From Gammaproteobacteria bacterium (GTDB lineage: Bacteria > Pseudomonadota > Gammaproteobacteria > Francisellales > CACEW01), in NCBI GenBank assembly GCA_028282045.1, contig JANQIS010000015.1, positions 1-20,523 of the forward strand: a DNA stretch of 20,523 nucleotides, written 5' to 3'. The notes beneath the pieces were generated by a model. That model had not been told where the DNA came from. It saw nothing but the letters and a program-made list of their open reading frames with translations, and ran no database searches. This document shows positions 14,005 through 20,523 of this stretch, piece after piece. Positions within the stretch are counted from its first letter, which is position 1; every line of letters begins with the position of its first letter. A program made the position numbers and the translations under genes.

Positions 14005-14832
14005 ATGCAGGACGTATTACCCGCAGTAACCACCCCTGAATATTTGATTTGCAGTGATTTAGATGCCACGTATCTGGCGCATGGTGAGACGGCCCAACAA
14101 CGCACCGAGCGTTTGACCTTAGAGGATTGGTTAGCCAGGTTGGCGCATGACTATGCGGCACTGTTTTGTATCGTCACCGGCAGTTCTTTGCGCAATGTTG
14201 AGAGTAAGGTTAGAAAATATCACCTACAAGTGATGCCGCATTTTTTGGCAGCCGGATTGGGCAGTGATCTGTTGGTGTTTAATCAACAATGCCAGCAGTT
14301 TGAGTTGTATATGCCGTGGTTTGAGCAATTACGCATGAAAACACTGAACCGGCAAGATATTGATGACATTCTTGCGGTATTGTCGCGTGACTATGGAGTG
14401 CAAGCCAATCTGCAGCCAGAGTATCAGCAAACAGAGCGTTGCCGCAGCTATTGGCTGCATGCAGGCCATGAAAATTTTGAACACGTGGTTGAGACATTGC
14501 GTGGTTTAGCCCAACAGGCTGGGCTGTTCGTCAATGCTTCACACGGCAGTGTCCATGCTAGCGAAGAGGCGGGTATTATCAATGTGGATTTTGTGCCGCA
14601 GGAGTGTGGCAAGCAAGCAGCAGTGACTTTTCTGGTTAATCATTTTGAGATTCCCCGTGAGCAAACCTTTGCTTTTGGTGATAGTGGTAATGACTTAAAT
14701 ATGCTGCGTTATGTACAGCATGGCCTCTTGGTGAGCAACGCCACTGACGAGGCCAGACGTCACTTTCCACGTATCAGCCAATATCCCTTTGCAAAGGCCA
14801 TTACTGAAGAGCTGCGTTCATTTTTCACATAG
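14005..14832 (+). CDS. HAD-superfamily sugar-phosphatase-like hydrolase
   Basis: A 275-residue HAD hydrolase of the Cof/sucrose-phosphate-phosphatase type (cap inserted in the middle). Motif I is SDLDATYL with D18 (nucleophile), D20 (acid/base) and T22; motif II is IVTGSS near 53-57; motif III is K203 in ECGKQAAVTFLV; motif IV is FAFGDSGNDLNML with D226 and D230. The cap lies roughly between residues 85 and 185. The family removes phosphate from sugar phosphates in the cytoplasm; the substrate cannot be assigned. The 3' end overlaps that of pgi by 15 bp, convergent. An AGGA lies ten bases before ATG 14005, a rather long spacing. The sucrose-6-phosphate phosphatase assignment is possible from PF05116 resemblance, but no sucrose-phosphate synthase is in the window. 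Confidence 0.87.
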   Translation: MQDVLPAVTTPEYLICSDLDATYLAHGETAQQRTERLTLEDWLARLAHDYAALFCIVTGSSLRNVESKVRKYHLQVMPHFLAAGLGSDLLVFNQQCQQFELYMPWFEQLRMKTLNRQDIDDILAVLSRDYGVQANLQPEYQQTERCRSYWLHAGHENFEHVVETLRGLAQQAGLFVNASHGSVHASEEAGIINVDFVPQECGKQAAVTFLVNHFEIPREQTFAFGDSGNDLNMLRYVQHGLLVSNATDEARRHFPRISQYPFAKAITEELRSFFT

Positions 14833-16419
14833 TAGCGCAATCATCTTCTGCGTTGCACTGTCGGCCTCAAGCGCGGTACCTTGGCGAATGGCTTGGAGTA
14901 TCGGCTTGCTTAATTGTTTGCCAAGTTCTACGCCCCATTGATCAAATGAATTAATACCCCATAGAATGCCTTGGGTGAAAATCTTATGTTCATAAAAGGC
15001 AATCAGCGCACCGAGAGTTGCTGCAGTGAGCTGGTCACAATAGATCATAGTACTGGGTTTGTTACCGGCGATAACTTTGTGCGCTGCCAGTGCGTCTGCT
15101 TCTCTTTCATTGTGACCGCTATCACGCAACTCTTGCTTTGCTTGAGCTAGATTTTTGCCGCACATTAATGCCTGTGCTTGCGCTAAACAATTGGCGGCCA
15201 ATGCATGATGATGCTCCGCCAGGTGGTGATGTGCTTTAAGGGGCAGAATAAAATCAACCGGAATGACTTGGGTGCCTTGATGCAATAGTTGGTGGAAAGC
15301 ATGTTGACCATTGGTGCCGATATTACCCCAGATCACCGGGCCGGTTTGGCCTGGTACCGGACTGCCATCACGGTGCACCGATTTACCATTACTCTCCATA
15401 TCAGCTTGCTGCAAGTAATCAGGCAGTAATGCTAAATGCTGATCATAGGGCAAAATAGCGTGCGAACTGGTGCCATGATCATTATGATACCAGGCGCCGA
15501 TCAGACCAGCTAATGCCGGTGCATTAGCCCTGAGAGGCGCTTGATAAAAGTGCTGATCCATCGCGTTGGCGCCAGCCAACAACTGCAAAAAATGCGCCAT
15601 TCCAACCGCTAACGCAATTGGCAACCCGATAGCTGACCATAAAGAATAACGCCCGCCAACCCAATCCCACATCTGTAGGCAATGTTTGGGATCAATGCCA
15701 AAGGCTTGTACACGATCCACATGGCTGGAGATGGCGATAAAATGCTTTGCTACGCTGGCCGGATCACCAGCAGCATCGACAATCCACTGCCGCGCTGTGG
15801 TAGCATTCATCAAAGTTTCTTGGGTGGTGAAGGTTTTAGAGGCGACAATAAACAGGGTTGTGGCAGGATTGAGTCCTGCCAGGGTGTCGCTGATATCGCT
15901 GCCATCGACATTGGCGATGAAGTGGCATCGTAGCTGGTCAGTATGGTAGGGCTTGAGCGCATAAGTGGCCATGCGTGGCCCCAAGTCTGAGCCGCCAATG
16001 CCAATGTTGACCACATCGGTAATACGTGCGCCACTATAGCCGGTCCAGATGCCTTCATGCACTGCATTGACCAGATCGGCCATTTTTTGCTGTACTTCAC
16101 GGATGTCTTGAATGATGTCGCGGCCATTTAAAAATAGCGGTGTATCGTCGATCTGACGCAATGCAGTATGCAACACGGCACGATGCTCGGTATTATTGAT
16201 TGCCTCGCCCTGAAACATCGCACCACGCCATTGTGCTAGCTGGGCCGTTTGTGCTTGTGCTTCTAGTGCTGCTAGTACCTCATGATTAATGTGAGTGCGG
16301 GAGAAGTCTACCGATAAACCTGCGGCTTCTATGGTAAAATGCTGCGCACGCTGGGGATCTTGTTGAAATAATTCCGTCAGTGTGGCACTGGTGAGTGCCA
16401 GTTGTTTGAGCTTGGACAT
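14818..16419 (-). CDS. pgi: Glucose-6-phosphate isomerase
   Basis: A 533-residue cytoplasmic enzyme that interconverts glucose 6-phosphate and fructose 6-phosphate. The sugar isomerase motifs are clear: GIGGSDLGPRM at 140-150, VASKTFTTQETLMN, the PGI signature around DMESNGKSVHRDGSPV with the catalytic Glu, WGNIGTNGQHAFHQLLHQGT with the catalytic His, and the C-terminal GINSFDQWGVELGKQL with the active-site Lys. The length is slightly under the 549 residues of the Escherichia coli enzyme, as is usual. It ends convergently with the HAD gene, sharing 15 bp. A candidate promoter and a 5' hairpin lie in the 53-bp gap before it, so it can be expressed apart from the folK operon upstream. No strong Shine-Dalgarno is seen. 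Confidence 0.98.
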   Translation of the reverse strand: MSKLKQLALTSATLTELFQQDPQRAQHFTIEAAGLSVDFSRTHINHEVLAALEAQAQTAQLAQWRGAMFQGEAINNTEHRAVLHTALRQIDDTPLFLNGRDIIQDIREVQQKMADLVNAVHEGIWTGYSGARITDVVNIGIGGSDLGPRMATYALKPYHTDQLRCHFIANVDGSDISDTLAGLNPATTLFIVASKTFTTQETLMNATTARQWIVDAAGDPASVAKHFIAISSHVDRVQAFGIDPKHCLQMWDWVGGRYSLWSAIGLPIALAVGMAHFLQLLAGANAMDQHFYQAPLRANAPALAGLIGAWYHNDHGTSSHAILPYDQHLALLPDYLQQADMESNGKSVHRDGSPVPGQTGPVIWGNIGTNGQHAFHQLLHQGTQVIPVDFILPLKAHHHLAEHHHALAANCLAQAQALMCGKNLAQAKQELRDSGHNEREADALAAHKVIAGNKPSTMIYCDQLTAATLGALIAFYEHKIFTQGILWGINSFDQWGVELGKQLSKPILQAIRQGTALEADSATQKMIALLCEK

Positions 16420-16423
16420 AGAG

Positions 16424-16447
16424 AATACTTCAGTTTGAAGAAGTATT
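16424..16447 (-). repeat. Inverted repeat at the predicted 5' end of pgi mRNA
   Basis: AATACTTC (16424-16431) and GAAGTATT (16440-16447) are a perfect 8-bp pair with an 8-base loop, lying directly between the candidate -10 and the pgi start. It may act as an operator dyad, a 5' stabilising hairpin, or a structure near the ribosome site. Confidence 0.6.
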
Positions 16448-16476
16448 AGTATAACTGAAAACCTTATGTCGGTCAG
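16448..16476 (-). promoter_or_regulatory. Candidate sigma70 promoter of pgi
   Basis: On the minus strand CTGACC (16471-16476) and TATACT (16448-16453) are 17 bp apart, and the -35 overlaps the folK stop codon. The start site would fall inside the inverted repeat at 16424-16447. Confidence 0.5.
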
Positions 16477-16937
16477 ATGCAGGTGAGTTGTTTTTTTAGC
16501 GCGTGAATATCCAGTGATTTAAATAACACTAAATGCGGTGCGATATCATACAGTGGCACCAGAACAAAAGGGCGTTGCATCATAAAAGCATGCGGGAGAG
16601 TGAGTGAAGCTGAATGAAGCTGTAGGTCATCAAAAAGCAGCAAGTCGATATCGATGCTTCGCTCGCCCCAGTGGCGCGTTTTGATGCGTCCTTGTTGTTG
16701 CTCTATGGTTTGGGTGGCTTGTAATAAAGCAGATGGCGTTAAGGTGGTGTGAACCTGGCACACGGCGTTGATAAAATCGGGCTGGTCTTGTGGGCCGTGT
16801 GGTTTGCTGGCATAGAACGGTGAGGTTTGTGTCAGGGTGATATCCGGATGACATGCTAAATATGATAATGCTGTTTTGAGCTGTTGGACGGGCTGTTGCA
16901 GGTTGCTTCCCAGTCCCAGATAAGCGATGTGAATCAT
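16473..16937 (-). CDS. folK: 2-amino-4-hydroxy-6-hydroxymethyldihydropteridine pyrophosphokinase (HPPK)
   Basis: A 154-residue folate enzyme that transfers pyrophosphate from ATP to 6-hydroxymethyl-7,8-dihydropterin. Family motifs are AYLGLGSNLQQP at the N-terminus, TSPFYASKPHGPQDQPDFINAV in the middle, and the signature RHWGERSIDIDLLLFDD, in which D96 and D98 are the two magnesium-binding aspartates. HAFMMQRPFVLVPLYDIAP follows as in other HPPKs. The ATG overlaps the pcnB TGA (ATGA at 16934-16937), indicating translational coupling. PcnB-folK adjacency is common in proteobacteria. It is the last gene of the operon. Confidence 0.97.
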   Translation of the reverse strand: MIHIAYLGLGSNLQQPVQQLKTALSYLACHPDITLTQTSPFYASKPHGPQDQPDFINAVCQVHTTLTPSALLQATQTIEQQQGRIKTRHWGERSIDIDLLLFDDLQLHSASLTLPHAFMMQRPFVLVPLYDIAPHLVLFKSLDIHALKKQLTCI

Positions 16938-18208
16938 GGTGCGTTGCGCTTTGTCGCGTGTAGATCACGAATCAGCTTCAGGCGTTGTGGCCAATCAACT
17001 TCTTGAATTTTTGTCCACCATTGAGTAAGGCTTTCGGGCACTTCACCGGTGGCCTGGCGCAGCAGTAAGAAATCGTAGGCAGCCCGAAAACGTGCATGCT
17101 CAAGTAATGCAATAATCTGACGTGGGCGGCGGCGTTCCAGGCGGTTTTGCAGTAGCCAGATTTCTCGAATAACAGCGGTAAAACGCTTAGGCATAGCCGT
17201 ATGTTGTAATTGCTTTGATAAAACTTCCGAGGCTGCCTTGATGGCGGCATCACTGTAGGTCATATCGGCTTGCGACAATGCTTGCTTGCGTGCCTGCACC
17301 GGAAACCACAAAAATACCGCGATGAGAAAGGCCGGATTAATTGGCTTGTTCTGGTCATAGCGTTTGTCAGTATTGGTAATCGCCAGGCTAATTAAGTTTT
17401 TGCACTCTGGCTGTGCCAGATAGGTTTGCGTCAGAGGAAACAACACCTCAAAGGCACTAAAGTGTTGTAATGTGTCAAAATTGAGCTGACCTTTGCCATG
17501 CAAAAATAATTTAATATACTCATCAAACAATCTGGCAGCGGGTACGTGATATAACCCTTGAATGGTTTGTGGAATTGCTTTTTTGAGGTCACTTGCCAGG
17601 CGAAACCCCAGTTTATTGGCGATCCGAATGGCCCGCAGAATGCGTACCGGATCTTCCTGAAAGCGGGCAACTGCGTTGCCAATTAAGCGCACGGTATGGC
17701 CTTTAATATCCTTAAAACCATTACAGTGATCGACGATTTGTTGATGGGTCGGGTCATAGTAAATCGCATTAATGGTGAAGTCGCGACGTACGGCATCTTC
17801 TTCCAGAGTGCCATAGACATTATCACGTGTAATCATACCACTGTGATGCTGTTGCGCTTCTTGTTCACCTTTGGCATGGGTGTGATCACGCCGATAGGTG
17901 GCTACTTCAATAATATGGCGCCTGAAAAAAACATGTGCCAGGCGAAAACGCCGTCCAATCAAGCGGCAGTTATCAAACACGCTTTTGACTTCTTCTGGTG
18001 TGGCGTTGGTAGCAATGTCAAAATCTTTGGGCTTGAGTCCAACCATTTGGTCACGCACGCCGCCGCCGACGATATAGGCTTCAAAACCAGCTTCTTGCAG
18101 CCCTTGAATTACCGTTAGAGCATGCAGGTCAATATAATCCATCTGATATGATTTAATATCAGAAGCACGATGCTTGGGTTTGCTGCGAGAGAAGAGCTTC
18201 TTAATCAT
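16934..18208 (-). CDS. pcnB: Poly(A) polymerase I
   Basis: A 424-residue class II nucleotidyltransferase that adds 3' poly(A) tails to RNAs, promoting their decay. The catalytic palm is AYIVGGGVRDQMVGLKPKDFDIATNATPEEV with metal-binding D62 and D64, followed by RRFRLAHVFFRRHIIEVATYR and EEDAVRRDFTINAIYYDP. PcnB rather than CCA-adding enzyme is indicated by the basic N-terminal extension and by the C-terminal ERRRPRQIIALLEHARFRAAYDFLLLR, typical of PcnB. The ATG overlaps the stop of the upstream membrane protein gene (ATGA), and its own stop overlaps folK the same way. It is slightly shorter than the enterobacterial enzyme. Confidence 0.95.
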   Translation of the reverse strand: MIKKLFSRSKPKHRASDIKSYQMDYIDLHALTVIQGLQEAGFEAYIVGGGVRDQMVGLKPKDFDIATNATPEEVKSVFDNCRLIGRRFRLAHVFFRRHIIEVATYRRDHTHAKGEQEAQQHHSGMITRDNVYGTLEEDAVRRDFTINAIYYDPTHQQIVDHCNGFKDIKGHTVRLIGNAVARFQEDPVRILRAIRIANKLGFRLASDLKKAIPQTIQGLYHVPAARLFDEYIKLFLHGKGQLNFDTLQHFSAFEVLFPLTQTYLAQPECKNLISLAITNTDKRYDQNKPINPAFLIAVFLWFPVQARKQALSQADMTYSDAAIKAASEVLSKQLQHTAMPKRFTAVIREIWLLQNRLERRRPRQIIALLEHARFRAAYDFLLLRQATGEVPESLTQWWTKIQEVDWPQRLKLIRDLHATKRNAP

Positions 18209-18930
18209 TTGCCTGTACGGGTTGTGCAGACATGCAAAAATGTGGTGATCACTAATGCATTAATGTAAGTTGTGGTAAAACCGGATAACACAATATTAAT
18301 TCCTTCCTGCACGCCAAACGCATTCTTCATAGCAGGTGCAATGATGCCCAGTAAAAACGTGGTCCCTGAAGGGATGATATTAATTAGCATGGTGAAAATC
18401 ACCACGGTTAAGATCAGCCAGAAACGTTCTTTGGCGTGCTCAAAGCTTTGCTTGAGCGCATCAATAACGTTGTGTTGTTTAAATAGAATAAACGGTAGAT
18501 AAAAGTACAGTAGCGTGTAAATAATGAGGCAGGGGATGACATACAGGATAAAACCGATCAATGCCAACGCATTGACAATTAATCCGGCGACGATGATACG
18601 GCCAAGTTGGCTGCGCAAATCGTGCCACAGGTGGCTGATTTGGCAAGGCTTGCCATGCAGTTGGGCATACTGACGAATCATAATTAACGCATTGGTAATG
18701 GTATTGACGATAGTAAACAACAATGCCAATAGCACCATGGTAAACGGTGACTGGATATTGATGCCGCCATTACCACTGTAGGATAAATCACCGGATTGCG
18801 TGGCGTAGAGCATGAGCAAGTGGATAATCAGTGCGGCAATAAAAGCATACCAATAAGTGCCTCTTAGACTGGCTCTTAATAGCATCCAAGATTTTACAAT
18901 CAGCGTATCAATCCCAAAAGACGCGGGCAT
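18205..18930 (-). CDS. Polytopic inner-membrane protein of unknown function
   Basis: A 241-residue protein with about five or six hydrophobic segments (near 24-48, 62-85, 110-150 as a double span, 165-190 and 210-235). The short soluble stretch RQYAQLHGKPCQISHLWHDLRSQLG precedes a long hydrophobic pair with IPCLIIYTLLYFYLPFILFKQHNVIDALKQSFEHAKERFW. This LPF-hydrophobic-DALKQSF wording is typical of the YciC/UPF0259-like and related membrane families, members of which lack a clear function; I assign only the general resemblance. It is the first gene of the pcnB-folK operon with ATGA coupling. No good Shine-Dalgarno is seen at ATG 18930; a later ATG at codon 16 is possible. Confidence 0.82.
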   Translation of the reverse strand: MPASFGIDTLIVKSWMLLRASLRGTYWYAFIAALIIHLLMLYATQSGDLSYSGNGGINIQSPFTMVLLALLFTIVNTITNALIMIRQYAQLHGKPCQISHLWHDLRSQLGRIIVAGLIVNALALIGFILYVIPCLIIYTLLYFYLPFILFKQHNVIDALKQSFEHAKERFWLILTVVIFTMLINIIPSGTTFLLGIIAPAMKNAFGVQEGINIVLSGFTTTYINALVITTFLHVCTTRTGK

Positions 18931-19023
18931 AATCAGCGTAGTTACTATTTTTTAGGAGTCATTATATCGGCCTGTGAGCATTTTGTCTGCTGGAAGATCC
19001 AGACTAAGATGCGCAGCGTTTTA

Positions 19024-19051
19024 TTGACTTTTTTTGGCTTGCTACTATAAA
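19024..19051 (+). promoter_or_regulatory. Sigma70 promoter upstream of the amidase gene
   Basis: TTGACT (19024-19029) and TATAAA (19046-19051) are 16 bp apart. The implied start gives a leader of about 75 bases before ATG 19132. It lies in the 201-bp spacer shared with the divergent membrane protein gene. Confidence 0.6.
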
Positions 19052-19131
19052 AAACTCCCAATTCAGGCTATAAAATTATATATCTGGATGTTTTGGTTTT
19101 AGCCCAGCGCCGATATCAATAGGAAACAACA

Positions 19132-19857
19132 ATGAAGATTGACGCTACCAGTTACCTTTCGCACAGTAAGAATTGCAGGCAAAGGTTTCTTATACTGCAC
19201 TACACTGCCGGTGACTTTGCGTTCTCTATCAATGCTTTGACACAGCACAATGTCAGTGCGCACTATGTTGTTCCTACATTAAAAACGATTGACCCCACTT
19301 ATCTAAACGACGAATTAATTGTCTATTGTCTTGTTGCTGAGCAGGAAAGAGCCTGGCATGCAGGTGTAAGTGCCTGGCAAGATAGGACGAATTTAAATGA
19401 CAGTAGTATTGGCATAGAAATAGTTAACCAGGCAACCGATACGCAATTTGAGCCCTACCCTGGTGAGCAAATTCAATTAGTTATTGGCTTATGTAAAAAT
19501 ATTTTGGCACGATACCCTGACATTGTTCCTACCAACGTGTTGGGTCATAGCGATATCGCGGTTGGCAGAAAAATAGATCCGGGCCCTTTGTTCCCATGGA
19601 AAATGCTTTATGACAATGGCATTGGTGCGTGGTATGACCAAGACACTGTCAAATACTATCAACACAGGTTCGATGAAAAGATGCCGACGATAGGCGAGGT
19701 TGTAGGCAAGCTCAATGACTATGGTTATCGCCACCAGGCAGACCACTTGTCGTTGATAAAAACCTTTCAGATGCATTTTAGACAAAGCAATTATTCAGGC
19801 AAACTCGATGCAGAAACAGCAGCCATTGCATATGCATTGGTTGATAAATACGGTTAA
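19132..19857 (+). CDS. amiD: AmiD-like N-acetylmuramoyl-L-alanine amidase, no signal peptide seen
   Basis: A 241-residue Amidase_2 (PGRP-like) zinc enzyme that cleaves the lactyl amide between N-acetylmuramic acid and the peptide in peptidoglycan or its anhydro fragments. Ligands and catalytic residues are visible: H23 in LHYTAGDF, H139 in GHSDIAVGRK, D149 in DPGPLFPW, and E96 in SIGIEIVN. The C-terminal 185-241 segment (GEVVGKLNDYGYRH to ALVDKYG) is the small peptidoglycan-binding domain found in AmiD. The match to Escherichia coli AmiD extends over the whole length, but that protein is an outer-membrane lipoprotein, whereas this one starts MKIDATSYLSHSKN with no hydrophobic or lipobox segment. 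The Shine-Dalgarno AGGA, seven bases before the ATG, confirms the start, so a cytoplasmic or otherwise exported enzyme is implied. An 18-bp gap leads to the DUF218 gene. Confidence 0.9.
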   Translation: MKIDATSYLSHSKNCRQRFLILHYTAGDFAFSINALTQHNVSAHYVVPTLKTIDPTYLNDELIVYCLVAEQERAWHAGVSAWQDRTNLNDSSIGIEIVNQATDTQFEPYPGEQIQLVIGLCKNILARYPDIVPTNVLGHSDIAVGRKIDPGPLFPWKMLYDNGIGAWYDQDTVKYYQHRFDEKMPTIGEVVGKLNDYGYRHQADHLSLIKTFQMHFRQSNYSGKLDAETAAIAYALVDKYG

Positions 19858-19875
19858 AACGTTTGGTGTGTAAAG

Positions 19876-20523
19876 ATGGTTGATCAGAGTGACTTAGTGT
19901 ATCAATTATTAGGCGAAGCTATTGCGCTTGATTATTCTGACCAGGCGCTGTCTGATCTGCTGTTCAAATCCAATATAGGCCAGGTGTATTTTAGGATGCT
20001 GGAAATAATACAAGCACTGAGCCACTTTTCTAAAAGCCTGGCTAACGTCAATGATCCAATTGCCAGAGAGATAACCCTGGCCCTGGACAACTTGCGCAAA
20101 CAAGCTGACTATATTTTGTCTTTTTATGAGAAAAAGCTAGATAAGCAACAATTTATTGGTGACAAACAAAGTTATGAGTCCCCGGACATCATTGTCATTC
20201 TTGGTGCCAACCCAGGGGCGGCTAAGCACAGGGTGCAAAAAAGCATGCCGACCATTAATCAGTTTAGCCAAATACCCCTCTTGCTATCAGGCGGTGGTTA
20301 TCAATTTGACTGTAGCGAAGCGCAGTACATGGAAACCTTGTTAAGCCAACACAAGCTTAAGAATAAAATCATACTTGAAGCAGATTCTATGGATACCATC
20401 GGCAATGCTTTTTTCTCAAGATTAACGCTTAAAAAGAATAAACTGCTATCGCAGTTACACAATATGCTTATCATCACTTCAAAGTTTCACGCCGTTAGGG
20501 CATATAACATTTTTGCCAGGATA
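19876..20523 (+). CDS. DUF218/YdcF-like protein, first 216 residues (3' end outside window)
   Basis: Open from ATG 19876 to the window edge. Residues about 1-106 are a charged, helical N-terminal region with no membrane span or signal peptide. The DUF218 (PF02698) domain begins near 107: PDIIVILGANPG, then IPLLLSGGGYQ, EAQYMETLL, ILEADSMDTIGNAFFS and LIITSKFHAVRAYNIFAR. These are the order and wording of the family core, in which conserved Gly, Glu, Asn and His-Arg-Ala residues line a pocket. The membrane-anchored members (SanA, ElyC) act in envelope integrity; YdcF is a cytosolic member reported to bind S-adenosylmethionine. Lack of a membrane anchor places this one nearer YdcF. It follows the amidase gene by 18 bp and is probably co-transcribed. 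Only a weak ribosome site is seen. Confidence 0.88.
   Translation, partial: MVDQSDLVYQLLGEAIALDYSDQALSDLLFKSNIGQVYFRMLEIIQALSHFSKSLANVNDPIAREITLALDNLRKQADYILSFYEKKLDKQQFIGDKQSYESPDIIVILGANPGAAKHRVQKSMPTINQFSQIPLLLSGGGYQFDCSEAQYMETLLSQHKLKNKIILEADSMDTIGNAFFSRLTLKKNKLLSQLHNMLIITSKFHAVRAYNIFARI

Noticed and set aside
13844..14161. Minus-strand frame of 105 codons between the 560-residue gene and the HAD gene
   Set aside because: About half overlaps the conserved motif I region of the HAD gene in antisense. It also covers the promoter of the 560-residue gene; no ribosome site or family match.
1..20523. tRNA, rRNA, riboswitch or prophage genes
   Set aside because: None recognised by eye on either strand; gene-free gaps are short and show no cloverleaf or known riboswitch core. 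A covariance-model search was not possible.

Overview
The window reads as a chromosomal segment of a gammaproteobacterium of moderate GC. The evidence is the macromolecular-synthesis cluster (rpsU, yqeY, dnaG, rpoD, with tsaD divergent from rpsU), a Coq7-type ubiquinone hydroxylase, and the pcnB-folK pair. The large ORFan membrane protein, the repeat-bearing ORFan and the AmiD/YdcF-like pair would suit a Legionella/Coxiella-like host-associated lineage, but that placement is inference only.

Layout. 1-840: 3' end of rpe (+) converging on coq7 (-). 1048-2658: an unrecognised 536-residue multi-spanning membrane protein (+). 2681-7218: rpoD, dnaG and yqeY (all -), with a 386-bp gene-free leader between dnaG and rpoD. 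7398-9810: an isochorismatase-family hydrolase and an EamA transporter (both -) with a divergent LysR regulator (+). This looks like an accessory cassette lying between yqeY and rpsU, genes that commonly adjoin in this cluster. 9898-11270: rpsU (-, with a clear promoter and terminator) and tsaD (+). 11342-12199: a frameshifted outer-membrane beta-barrel gene (-) and a duplicated, partly divergent 3' end of tsaD; the two tsaD ends share an exact 32-bp direct repeat. 12159-13841: a 560-residue ORFan (-) with a 71-residue tandem repeat; its last codons are read antisense through the tsaD remnant. 14005-16419: an HAD sugar-phosphatase-like protein (+) converging on pgi (-). 16473-18930: membrane protein, pcnB and folK (-), each start overlapping the previous stop by ATGA. 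19132-20523: an AmiD-type amidase without a visible signal peptide (+), then a DUF218/YdcF-like protein cut by the window edge.

Functionally most of the window is housekeeping: pentose-phosphate and glycolytic steps (rpe, pgi), ubiquinone (coq7), transcription and replication initiation (rpoD, dnaG), translation and tRNA t6A (rpsU, tsaD), RNA polyadenylation (pcnB) and folate (folK). Novelty is concentrated in the tsaD downstream region (11220-13841), the 1048-2658 membrane ORFan, and the transporter/hydrolase/LysR cassette. No tRNA, rRNA, CRISPR array, transposase or integrase was recognised.
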